A stretch of 64,000 nt of DNA, taken from Sphingomonas sp. QA11 (GTDB lineage Bacteria; Pseudomonadota; Alphaproteobacteria; Sphingomonadales; Sphingomonadaceae). The translations under genes and the position numbers were made by a program. Positions within the stretch are counted from its first letter, which is position 1. Every line of letters begins with the position of its first letter. The notes beneath the pieces are model-generated. The model saw nothing but the letters and a program-made list of their open reading frames with translations, was not told the origin of the DNA and made no database searches. The stretch is from the NCBI RefSeq assembly GCF_028473665.1, contig NZ_CP098774.1, forward strand, positions 2,046,001 to 2,110,000. Reading direction: 5' to 3'. Shown piece after piece: positions 35,989-43,419 of this stretch.

Positions 35989-37431
35989 ATGACGGGCGAG
36001 GGCAGGACGCGGTGGATGTGGCTGGCGGGCGGGGCCGGGCTTTCGGTGTTCGCATGCGGGGGCGGGTGGGACATTGCGCTCGCCGCATGGGTTGCACCGG
36101 TACTGCTGCTGCGCTTCAGCAGGACCAGCGGGGTGGCGGTCGCGATCACCGGGCTGCTCGCGGCTTCGCTGGTTCAGAACCTCGCCTATTTCCTGCTCAA
36201 TGCGATCCCGCTCAATCCGCTGACGGCGACACTGTGCGGGGCAGTGAGCATCGCCTTTGCCCTGCCCGTGATTCTCGACCGGACGCTGGGCGCGCGGCTG
36301 TCGACGATGGGGCGATTATTTTTGCTGCCGGTAGCGATGGTTGCGGTGGAATATGGCGCGGGGTCGGTGCTGCCGGTCGGCACGGCGCTGGGGATGCGGG
36401 CGATCACGCAGGGCGAGAATCTTGCGCTGCTGCAGGTGACGGCGATCACCGGGCCTTATGCGATCGCCTTCCTAATCGGCTGGGCGGCGACGGTGGCCAA
36501 CCGGGCGATCGAGACGCCGCGGACGGCCGTGCGATATGGCGCGGTGTTTGGGGGAACGCTCGCGCTGGTGCTCGCGGCCGGGCAGGCGCGCCTCGCGCTC
36601 GCGCCGGTTGGGCCGGTGCAGACGGCGACGGTCGCGGCGGTGATCCCGAACAAGGCCGCGCGACTTGCGTCGGACGATCTGCTGTCGGCCGATGCCGGGA
36701 GGCCCAAGCAGGCGGCACAGGCAGTGGTGGTGCGGCAGTTGCTCGACGACACGCGCAGAGCGGCGCGGGCCGGGGCGCAGCTGATCGCCTGGTCGGAGAC
36801 GGCCGCGCCGACGACCGCGGCCGACAAACCGGCGCTGCTGGCGCAGATCGCGCGCGTGGCGCGGGATGAGCGGGTCTATGTCAACGCGGCGGTCGGCATC
36901 GCCCGTCAGCGCAACGAGACCTTCCTGTTCGGCCCGGACGGCGCGCTGGCGTGGCATTATCGCAAGAACCATCCGGTGCCGGGGATGGAGCCGGTCGCGC
37001 CCTTCGCCAATGCGGTGCCGGTCGTGCAGACGCCATTCGGCCGCGTGTCGAACCTGATCTGCTTCGACGGCGATTTTCCCGCGCTGGCGCGGGTCGATGC
37101 GGATCTGATGCTGGAGCCGAGCTGGGACTGGCCCGAAGTGACCTATGCCCATACGATGCGGATGATCCGGCTGCGCGCGATCGAGAACGGCTATGCGCTG
37201 GTGCGGCCGACGTTCGACGGCGTGACGGCGGCGTTCGACCGCTATGGCCGGGCGCTGGCGATGCAGGCGACCATGGGGGCGGCGCAAGTCGTGATGGTTG
37301 CGGTACCGATCGAGCGCGGACGCACGATCTATAACCGCATAGGCGATGTCTTCGCTTTCGCGTGCATTCTGGCGCTGGGAGCACTTGCCTGCCACGGGGC
37401 GATACCCCGGAATCCAAGGCGCTCGGCATAG
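35989..37431 (+). CDS. Lnt-like membrane nitrilase (apolipoprotein N-acyltransferase-type)
   Basis: 480 residues: several membrane helices in the first about 220 residues, then a nitrilase/CN-hydrolase domain. The catalytic triad candidates are Glu in LIAWSETAAP, Lys in WHYRKNHPVPGME and Cys in NLICFDGDFP, with LEPSWDWPEVTYAHTMRMIR following as in Lnt. Lnt N-acylates lipoproteins. This copy is under a dedicated MerR regulator and stands alone, so it may be an accessory paralogue with another acyl acceptor. ATG 35989 was chosen; in-frame codons upstream lie in the promoter. Confidence 0.75.
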   Translation: MTGEGRTRWMWLAGGAGLSVFACGGGWDIALAAWVAPVLLLRFSRTSGVAVAITGLLAASLVQNLAYFLLNAIPLNPLTATLCGAVSIAFALPVILDRTLGARLSTMGRLFLLPVAMVAVEYGAGSVLPVGTALGMRAITQGENLALLQVTAITGPYAIAFLIGWAATVANRAIETPRTAVRYGAVFGGTLALVLAAGQARLALAPVGPVQTATVAAVIPNKAARLASDDLLSADAGRPKQAAQAVVVRQLLDDTRRAARAGAQLIAWSETAAPTTAADKPALLAQIARVARDERVYVNAAVGIARQRNETFLFGPDGALAWHYRKNHPVPGMEPVAPFANAVPVVQTPFGRVSNLICFDGDFPALARVDADLMLEPSWDWPEVTYAHTMRMIRLRAIENGYALVRPTFDGVTAAFDRYGRALAMQATMGAAQVVMVAVPIERGRTIYNRIGDVFAFACILALGALACHGAIPRNPRRSA

Positions 37432-37550
37432 TTACCCTTGGTTTGCAGCTCCCTGCTTCTCTGGGCGTGCGGATGCGAGCTCGCCGCGCCCGGTGGGACT
37501 TGGACCGGCAGGGTAGATTAGCCAAATTGTGACGTCGGCGCCGTCAATTT

Positions 37551-38055
37551 CTATGTCCATAATTGGGGCGGTAGCGGACAAGCCGCTTTTATGAATCTAC
37601 GACTCAGTCGGGCAAACCCAGCGCGACGCGTGGCCCGGTTCCCGACAGGCCCGCCCGGTCGTCCCGATTGTACAGCGCATTTCTTCAGCGAGAGGCACCC
37701 GCAGCCGATGCACCCGTTGAGCACGTCGCGCGTCTGTTGCAATGCGGCGATCCGCGCCTCGATCGCGATTTTGAATCTGCCGCTGATCTGCCGCCAGTCG
37801 CTTGCGCTTGGCGTGCGGCCCTGGGGGAGCTTGTCGAGCTCTGCCGCGATCTGCTGGATCGAGAAGCCCAACTGCTGCGCGATCAGCGCGAAGGACAAGC
37901 CGGCGAATATCCGATCGCAGGAAACGACGCTGCCCGCCTCCGGTGCGCAGCGCCTGAACCAGCCCCTTCGCCTCGTAGAAGCGGATCGCCGATACCGACA
38001 GCCCGGTTCGTGCCGCCAGTTCGCCGATCGCCAGCAGCTCGTTCCCGCGCTCCAT
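37551..38055 (-). pseudogene. soxR: SoxR redox sensor, frameshifted
   Basis: The start MERGNELLAIGELAARTGLS followed by VSAIRFYEAKGLVQALRTGG is the SoxR DNA-binding domain. The continuation FALIAQQLGFSIQQIAAELD, then LPQGRTPSASDWRQISGRF and the [2Fe-2S] site CIGCGCLSLKKC are present but in another frame. One extra base at 37896 (a G on the coding strand between RRL and SFAL) separates them; removing it restores a full-length SoxR. As written, the product ends in an unrelated frame without the iron-sulfur cluster. Either a true pseudogene or a sequencing error. A SoxR-like box lies just upstream. Confidence 0.85.
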
Positions 38056-38077
38056 CCGACACTCCAAATAATGCTTG

Positions 38078-38097
38078 ACCTCAACTTAGGTTGAGGT
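38078..38097 (+). promoter_or_regulatory. SoxR-type box
   Basis: The core CCTCAACTTAGGTTGAGG is an 18-base palindrome with one mismatched pair, very close to the known SoxR operator. It follows TTGACC, a good -35 for the plus-strand VOC gene, with room for the 19-base spacer that SoxR promoters have. It lies 23 bases upstream of the soxR start. Confidence 0.8.
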
Positions 38098-38139
38098 TGC
38101 ATCAGGCGGTGCATGACGGTCAATATAAAGGACGACATC

Positions 38140-38520
38140 ATGCCATCTCCCTTCATCGAGCACGTCAATCTCACGGTCCGCGAACCCGAGCGCTCGGCCA
38201 GGTTGTTGCTCGACCTGTTCGGCTGGAAGGTTCGCTGGATGGGCCCGGCCCGCGACGGCGGCCGCACCATCCATGCCGGCGACGATCGCTTCTACATCGC
38301 GCTCTACACGCCGCCCGCCAGCACGCCCGTCCGGGATGATTTCCAGAAGGGAGAGCCGTTCAACCATGTCGCCATCGTGGTCGATGACCTGGATGAGATC
38401 GAACGCCGCGTGATCGCCGCCGGGCTCGAACCCTTCGCGCATGGCGACTACGAGCCTGGCCGCCGCTTCTATTTCTTCGACCATGACCGGATCGAGTATG
38501 AGATCGTCAGCTACGCCTGA
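38140..38520 (+). CDS. VOC-family (glyoxalase/bleomycin-resistance fold) protein
   Basis: 126 residues, a two-repeat betaalphabetabetabeta fold: IEHVNLTVREPERSARLLLD and PFNHVAIVVDDLDEIERRVI start the two halves, and GRRFYFFDHDRIEYEIVSYA ends it with a metal-binding Glu candidate. The substrate is unknown. It lies divergent from soxR with the SoxR box in the spacer, so it is a likely SoxR target in redox-cycling stress. ATG 38140 has AAAGGA upstream; ATG 38113 is an alternative. Confidence 0.85.
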   Translation: MPSPFIEHVNLTVREPERSARLLLDLFGWKVRWMGPARDGGRTIHAGDDRFYIALYTPPASTPVRDDFQKGEPFNHVAIVVDDLDEIERRVIAAGLEPFAHGDYEPGRRFYFFDHDRIEYEIVSYA

Positions 38521-38615
38521 TTCAACGCGCGCGGGCGGCGTGGCCGCCCGGAGCGGTTGGGGCACAATATCCGTCCCCCTATTTCCGTTCGTGCCAGGTA
38601 GGGACCGGGTAGGCG

Positions 38616-38650
38616 CACCCGTATCGAGGGCCCGTATCGAGGTACGGGTG
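38616..38650. repeat. Short intergenic repeat/hairpin
   Basis: Two direct copies of CCCGTATCGAGG (38618 and 38631) lie inside an inverted repeat CACCCGTA...TACGGGTG. The surrounding 150 bases are rich in short CTCGAC-type repeats of the kind dispersed between genes in sphingomonads. No gene is seen in 38521-38817. Confidence 0.4.
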
Positions 38651-38753
38651 GGGCGCGAAACGCCTGCCCTCGACACGCCCGTCGCGAGTGTCCTCGACAG
38701 GCTCGACGGCTTCTCGGGACGAACGGAGGTGTCGGACAGTTCCGGCACAACGA

Positions 38754-38789
38754 AACAGGGCGCGGAGACCATTGTCTCCGCGCCCTGTT
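38754..38789 (-). terminator. Intrinsic terminator of the rpsP-rplS operon
   Basis: A perfect 16-base stem (core ACAGGGCGCGGAGAC and its complement) with the 4-base loop CATT, ending 28 bases after the rplS stop on the minus strand. The stem is flanked by AACGAAA on the left, which reads as a T-containing run on the minus strand. Confidence 0.8.
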
Positions 38790-38817
38790 CGAAACTTCAG
38801 CGAAATCGCCTGGCCGA

Positions 38818-39207
38818 TTACTCGGCGGCGGTTGCCTTGGCCGGACGAGTGTCGCGGCGCTCGGCGATACGCGCCGACTTGCCGGTGCGGCCACGCAGAT
38901 AATAGAGCTTCGCGCGACGTACGGCGCCCTTGCGGACGACTTCGATCGAATCGATGTTCGGCGAATAGAGCGGGAAGACGCGCTCGACGCCCTCACCGAA
39001 CGAAATCTTCCGCACGGTGAAGTTGGAGCCCATGCCCTTGTTCGAACGCGCGATGCACACGCCTTCGTAGTTCTGAACGCGGGTGCGCTCGCCTTCCACG
39101 ACCTTCACGCCAACCTTCAGCGTGTCGCCGGGGCGGAATTCCGGGATCTTCTTGTTCGCCAGGAACTTGGCGATGTTCTCGGCTTCGATCGTCTGGATGA
39201 GATTCAT
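38818..39207 (-). CDS. rplS: 50S ribosomal protein L19
   Basis: 129 residues starting [20 protein letters not shown], with [40 protein letters not shown] and [19 protein letters not shown], which are the L19 core. It sits at the 30S-50S interface. ATG 39207 has AAGGA upstream. It is the last gene of rpsP-rimM-(vapBC)-trmD-rplS, one base after trmD, and is followed by a strong terminator. It has a slightly longer Ala-rich C-terminal tail than enterobacterial L19. Confidence 0.97.
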   Translation of the reverse strand: MNLIQTIEAENIAKFLANKKIPEFRPGDTLKVGVKVVEGERTRVQNYEGVCIARSNKGMGSNFTVRKISFGEGVERVFPLYSPNIDSIEVVRKGAVRRAKLYYLRGRTGKSARIAERRDTRPAKATAAE

Positions 39208-39208
39208 C

Positions 39209-39940
39209 TCATTCGTCCTTCGTCTGTCGCTGCGCACCAGAGGGCGACCTGACCCGAGCACCCTCATGGCGCTCCCAAAGGTCCGGCCGCCTTAGCCGTG
39301 TATCGGTCTCGGCCATGTGCTTTCGCCATGCCGAGATCCTCGCATGATCCCCCGATCGCAGCACTTCGGGGATCGTGCGCCCTTCCCAGTCAACAGGTCG
39401 GGTATATTGCGGGTATTCGAGCAGCCCCGTTTCGAAGCTCTCGTCCACACCGCTGGAAGCCGCGCCCATTACGCCGGGCAGCAGCCGAATGCAAGCGTCG
39501 AGCACCACCAGCGCGCCCATCTCTCCGCCGGAAAGGATATAGTCGCCGATCGATACCTCTTCGACCCGCCGGCCCTCGAAGATCCGCTCGTCGAAACCCT
39601 CGAACCGGCCGCAGAGAATGATGACGCCAGGACCGTTCGCCAGCGCCCGGACACGCTCCTGCGTAAGCGGGGCACCCCGCGGCGTCATCGCCAGCACGGG
39701 CCGGTCGTCCGCAACACTGTCGATCGCAGCGGCGAGCACATCCGCCCGCAGCACCATCCCGGCGCCGCCGCCTGCCGGCGTGTCGTCCACGGTCCGGTGC
39801 TTGTCGATCGCAAAGTCCCGGATATTGACTGCATCGAGCGACCATTTCCCTTCGCCCAGTGCCCGCCCCGCCAGCGACACGCCGAGCGGACCGGGAAACA
39901 TCTCGGGGTAGAGCGTCAGGACGGTAGCGGCGAAGGTCAT
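39209..39940 (-). CDS. trmD: tRNA (guanine-37-N1)-methyltransferase
   Basis: 243 residues. The SPOUT knot motifs [35 protein letters not shown] and [20 protein letters not shown] are all present. It places m1G37 on tRNAs reading CNN codons and prevents +1 frameshifting; it is normally essential. Normally rimM is immediately upstream; here its start overlaps the vapC toxin stop by 4 bases (ATGA), so translation of trmD is likely coupled to vapC. Confidence 0.96.
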   Translation of the reverse strand: MTFAATVLTLYPEMFPGPLGVSLAGRALGEGKWSLDAVNIRDFAIDKHRTVDDTPAGGGAGMVLRADVLAAAIDSVADDRPVLAMTPRGAPLTQERVRALANGPGVIILCGRFEGFDERIFEGRRVEEVSIGDYILSGGEMGALVVLDACIRLLPGVMGAASSGVDESFETGLLEYPQYTRPVDWEGRTIPEVLRSGDHARISAWRKHMAETDTRLRRPDLWERHEGARVRSPSGAQRQTKDE

Positions 39941-40320
39941 ATCGTCCAGTTCTCGACCTTGAGCTCATCGATATCGGCAAAATCGCGCTCATTATTGGTA
40001 ACGAGCGTCAAACCGAGCGCGAGGGTCTGCGCCGCGATCAAACGGTCGAAACGACTGCGCTTGAACGGCAGGGTGACATATTTTTCGGCCGCCGCGCGGT
40101 CGAACGGCAGCGGCGGGATGAGGGCGAACAGGCGCTCCGCCGACGTAAGCGCGGCGCTTTCGGATCGCGGGATACCGCGCAACACCTCGGCCATCACGAT
40201 ACTGGAGGTTACCAGCAGTTCAGCTGGCATCGATCCGATGCGCCGCGCGACCACACTCTCCGCATCGCGAAGCGTATAGATGAACATGTTGGAATCGAGG
40301 AGAAATCGGGCGTTACTCAC
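39937..40320 (-). CDS. vapC: VapC-type PIN-domain ribonuclease toxin
   Basis: 127 residues of a PIN domain. [14 protein letters not shown] has the first catalytic Asp, [12 protein letters not shown] the conserved Glu, [20 protein letters not shown] the central Asp, and [10 protein letters not shown] the last Asp. VapC toxins cleave tRNA or rRNA. It overlaps vapB by 8 bases and trmD by 4 bases. Its position inside a ribosome/tRNA-modification operon is unusual. Confidence 0.9.
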   Translation of the reverse strand: MSNARFLLDSNMFIYTLRDAESVVARRIGSMPAELLVTSSIVMAEVLRGIPRSESAALTSAERLFALIPPLPFDRAAAEKYVTLPFKRSRFDRLIAAQTLALGLTLVTNNERDFADIDELKVENWTI

Positions 40321-40585
40321 GCTTGAGTAACTTTCCCTCCCAATCGAGTTCGCGCTCTTCGAATTCGCGATCTTCGGAGGTGAGCGGCTTGAGCCACGGG
40401 ATCGATCCAGCGATCCCGGTCAGGTCGATCTTGCGCGGTTCGGCAGCGACTGGCTCGACGATGAACCGGCCCTTCTCCTCGCGCACGGTCATCTCGACGC
40501 CGGCCTCGATGCCCAGTGACTTTGGCAATCGGAGGGCGACAGAATTACCGGATTTAAAGGTGCGCGATTTGCGGGGGGCGTTCAT
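40313..40585 (-). CDS. vapB: VapB-type (AbrB-fold) antitoxin
   Basis: 90 residues. RTFKSGNSVALRLPKSLGIE is the swapped-hairpin AbrB DNA-binding domain, followed by an acidic toxin-binding tail ending [15 protein letters not shown]. It neutralises VapC and should repress the shared promoter with it. A double GTATATAC operator lies 11 bases upstream. The ATG at 40585 follows only about 30 bases after the rimM stop. Confidence 0.88.
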   Translation of the reverse strand: MNAPRKSRTFKSGNSVALRLPKSLGIEAGVEMTVREEKGRFIVEPVAAEPRKIDLTGIAGSIPWLKPLTSEDREFEERELDWEGKLLKRE

Positions 40586-40595
40586 GCCGGGCTCC

Positions 40596-40616
40596 GTATA
40601 TACAAAATGTATATAC
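40596..40616 (-). promoter_or_regulatory. Operator of vapBC, overlapping the rimM stop
   Basis: GTATATAC-N5-GTATATAC: two copies of a self-complementary octamer spaced 13 bases centre to centre, a typical VapB/AbrB-type double operator in an AT-rich patch. The last base is the first base of the rimM stop codon region (40616-40618), so the module fits with almost no extra DNA. Confidence 0.75.
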
Positions 40617-41092
40617 TAACTCACGAACCCGGCGTCAACGATGAGCCGCTCGCTATCCCATTCGGGTACGGCATCGGCGTTCATCGGCACCATGAAGCGC
40701 TTGCCATCGGGCCGCTCGATCTCGATCACGTCGCCCGCGCCAAAATCGTCGATCGCGACCACGCGACCGAGCGCTTCGCCACCCGTGGAGATCGCGGACA
40801 GCCCAAGCAGGTCGGCATGGTAATATTCGCCCTCTTCGAGTGGGGGCAGCGCGGACCGGGGCACCGTCAACTCGGTGCCACGCAGCGCCTCGGCAGCGTT
40901 GCGGTCGTTAACCTCGGCAATACGGGCGATCTCGCCATTATTGCCGTGGCGCACCGACTTGAGGGTCATCTTGCCGTCGTTGAAGCTCTTGTAGCGCTTC
41001 AGGTCCTCGGTGAAGACCTTCAGACGGACTTCCCCCGTCACGCCATGCGCGCCGATGATGACGGCGAGCGTGACGGGGGAATCCTGAGGCAT
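40616..41092 (-). CDS. rimM: Ribosome maturation factor RimM
   Basis: 158 residues. VTLAVIIGAHGVTGEVRLKV begins the RimM N-terminal barrel. GEYYHADLLGLSAISTGGEA begins the PRC-barrel half, followed by DVIEIERPDGKRFMVPMNAD. It assists 30S head assembly and binds S19. It overlaps rpsP by one base (TGATG). Downstream it runs into the vapBC operator instead of trmD, which is the break in the usual gene order. Confidence 0.95.
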   Translation of the reverse strand: MPQDSPVTLAVIIGAHGVTGEVRLKVFTEDLKRYKSFNDGKMTLKSVRHGNNGEIARIAEVNDRNAAEALRGTELTVPRSALPPLEEGEYYHADLLGLSAISTGGEALGRVVAIDDFGAGDVIEIERPDGKRFMVPMNADAVPEWDSERLIVDAGFVS

Positions 41093-41631
41093 CAGCCCTC
41101 GACCGGCGGAGTCACTTCCGAAACCGCCTCGGCAACGGCTTCGGCTTCCGGCGCCGGCGCTTCGGTCGCGGCTTCGACCTCGGCGGCAACTACCGCCTCG
41201 GCTTCCTCGTTGCTGTCCTGCGCCGGGGCAACTTCCTCAACGACAGGCTCGGGAGCCGGAGCGGCTGCCGCTGCGGCCTTCGCCTCTTCCGCCTCGGCCA
41301 GCTTGGTCGCACGCTCTTCGGCGCGCTCGGTGGCCTTCTCGCCCGGCTTGCCCTTGTTCGGGTTGTTGCGTGCCGGACGCTCACGGACGCCAGCGACGTC
41401 GAGGAAACGGGCAACGCGGTCGGTCGGCTGCGCGCCGACGCTCAGCCAATGCTTCGCGCGGTCGCTATCGAGCACGATGCGCTTGTCATCGTCCTTGGCG
41501 AGGAGCGGGTTATAGGTGCCGAGCTTCTCGATAAAGCGGCCGTCGCGGGGCGACCGGGCGTCTGCAACCACGATGCGATAATAAGGACGCTTCTTGGAGC
41601 CGCCACGCGACAGACGAATGCTGAGTGCCAT
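41092..41631 (-). CDS. rpsP: 30S ribosomal protein S16 with long acidic tail
   Basis: 179 residues. The first about 85 are a normal S16 ([20 protein letters not shown], then [17 protein letters not shown], then [20 protein letters not shown]). A tail of about 90 residues rich in Ala, Glu and Pro follows ([17 protein letters not shown]). Such tails are seen in alphaproteobacterial S16 but this one doubles the protein. It is the first gene of the rpsP operon, 28 bases after ffh on the same strand, so ffh may be co-transcribed. Confidence 0.96.
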   Translation of the reverse strand: MALSIRLSRGGSKKRPYYRIVVADARSPRDGRFIEKLGTYNPLLAKDDDKRIVLDSDRAKHWLSVGAQPTDRVARFLDVAGVRERPARNNPNKGKPGEKATERAEERATKLAEAEEAKAAAAAAPAPEPVVEEVAPAQDSNEEAEAVVAAEVEAATEAPAPEAEAVAEAVSEVTPPVEG

Positions 41632-41658
41632 TACTTCTTCTTCCTTCTTTCGATTACG

Positions 41659-43164
41659 TTATTTCTTCTTGATCAAATTCTCGAAGCCTGGGGGCAGATT
41701 GGCCTGCCCGCCACCAAGCCCCGGCAATCCGGGGCCGCCGACGGGGCCGTTGCCGCCCCCCAGCATGTTGCCGAGCGCGGGGCCGCCAAGGGCACCGCCG
41801 AGACCGCCCATGCCGCCTCCCGGACCGCCTTTTCCAAGCATCGCCATCATGCCCTTCAACCCGCCCATCTTGCGGATCTTCTTCATGGCCGTGGACATTT
41901 CCTGGTGCATCTTCAGCAGCTTGTTCACGTCCTGCACGGTCGTGCCGCTGCCCTTGGCCACGCGGATCTTGCGCTTGGCGTTGATGATCTCCGGCTTGGC
42001 CCGTTCCTTGGGCGTCATCGACGTGATCATCGCGTCCATGCGAAGCAGGATCTTCTCGTCGACCGCGCCCGACGCCATCGCCTGCTGCGCCTTCTTCATG
42101 CCGGGAATCATGCCGGCGAGCGCGCCGAGTCCGCCCATGTTGCGCATCTGCGTGAGCTGCTGACGAAGATCGTTCAGGTCGAACTGGCCCTTGGCCAGCT
42201 TCGCCGCCATCTTCTCGGCGTCTTCCTGCTGGATCGCCTCGGCCGCCCGCTCGACCAGGCCGACCACGTCGCCCATGCCGAGGATTCGGCCGGCGACCCG
42301 CCCCGGGTGAAACGCTTCGAGCGCGTCGAGCTTCTCGCCCATGCCGGCGAACTTGATCGGCTTGCCGGTAACGGCCCGCATCGACAGCGCCGCACCGCCG
42401 CGCGCATCGCCGTCCATGCGGGTCAGCACCACACCGGTCAGCGGCACCTGCGCGGAGAAGCTGCTCGCGACATTGACGGCGTCCTGGCCGGTCAGCGCGT
42501 CGACCACGAGCAGGATCTCGGCGGGCTTCGCGACGTCGGCGACGGCGCGCATCTCGTCCATCAGCGCCTGGTCGACATGGAGTCGGCCGGCGGTGTCGAG
42601 CATCAGGACGTCATAGCCCTGCAGCTTCGCCGCCTGCAGCGCGCGCCGCGCGATATCGACCGGCTGCTGGCCCGGCACGATCGGCAGCGTCGCCACCTCG
42701 GCCTGGGTGCCGAGCGTCGCCAGCTGCTCCTGCGCGTTCGGGCGATTGACGTCGAGCGACGCCATCAGCACCTTCTTGCGCTCGCGGCCCGTGAGGCGCT
42801 TGGCGATCTTCGCGGTCGTAGTCGTCTTGCCCGAGCCCTGAAGCCCGACCATCATGATCACCGCCGGCGGCGTGACGTTCAGCTCGAGCTCGGACGCATC
42901 CGAGCCGAGCATCTCGACCAGCGCGTCGTTGACGATCTTCACGACCTGCTGGCCCGGCGTCACCGAGCGCAGGACGTTCTGGCCGATGGCCTTCTCGGTC
43001 GCCTTGTCGACGAACTCGCGCGCCACCGGCAGGGCGACATCGGCCTCGAGCAACGCGACGCGCACCTCGCGCATCGCCGCGCGCACGTCCGCCTCCGTCA
43101 GCGCACCGCGCCCACGCAGTCGATCGAACACACCGCCAAGACGGTCGCTCAGGCTCTCGAACAT
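41659..43164 (-). CDS. ffh: Signal recognition particle protein Ffh
   Basis: 501 residues: the N domain, then the G domain with MMVGLQGSGKTTTTAKIAKR, SLDVNRPNAQEQL and MLDTAGRLHVDQ, then a Met-rich M domain (MRNMGGLGALAGMIPGMKKA and GGLKGMMAML), and a Gly-rich C-terminal extension before ENLIKKK. It binds signal sequences and 4.5S RNA and docks with FtsY (46869). ATG 43164 has AAAGG upstream; the earlier in-frame start adds a nonconserved stretch. It precedes rpsP by 28 bases. Confidence 0.96.
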   Translation of the reverse strand: MFESLSDRLGGVFDRLRGRGALTEADVRAAMREVRVALLEADVALPVAREFVDKATEKAIGQNVLRSVTPGQQVVKIVNDALVEMLGSDASELELNVTPPAVIMMVGLQGSGKTTTTAKIAKRLTGRERKKVLMASLDVNRPNAQEQLATLGTQAEVATLPIVPGQQPVDIARRALQAAKLQGYDVLMLDTAGRLHVDQALMDEMRAVADVAKPAEILLVVDALTGQDAVNVASSFSAQVPLTGVVLTRMDGDARGGAALSMRAVTGKPIKFAGMGEKLDALEAFHPGRVAGRILGMGDVVGLVERAAEAIQQEDAEKMAAKLAKGQFDLNDLRQQLTQMRNMGGLGALAGMIPGMKKAQQAMASGAVDEKILLRMDAMITSMTPKERAKPEIINAKRKIRVAKGSGTTVQDVNKLLKMHQEMSTAMKKIRKMGGLKGMMAMLGKGGPGGGMGGLGGALGGPALGNMLGGGNGPVGGPGLPGLGGGQANLPPGFENLIKKK

Positions 43165-43419
43165 CAACAACCTTTCATTCCGGATCGCGGCGCGGCATGG
43201 GAAACGCAAAGAACGCCGGCGGACGAAACCTCGTCGGCCGGCGTACGCCCCATGGGCGGCCCTTCACGAATCCCATGACGGAAACGATCGGCGCGGCCTT
43301 TAACCCAGGCAGCCGGGTTGCGCAACCTCGCCGCTCGCGCCTTGCATGCACCGCGCTTAACCCGATCTATACCGCTGTCATGGGAAGAGCGTTCCTCGGG
43401 GATCTTGGGGCGCGTCGGC

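Noticed and set aside
43165..43419. 4.5S RNA (ffs) or other RNA near ffh
   Set aside because: A hairpin is present near 43215-43245, but the conserved tetraloop and GGAAGGGAGCAG-type SRP core are not there.
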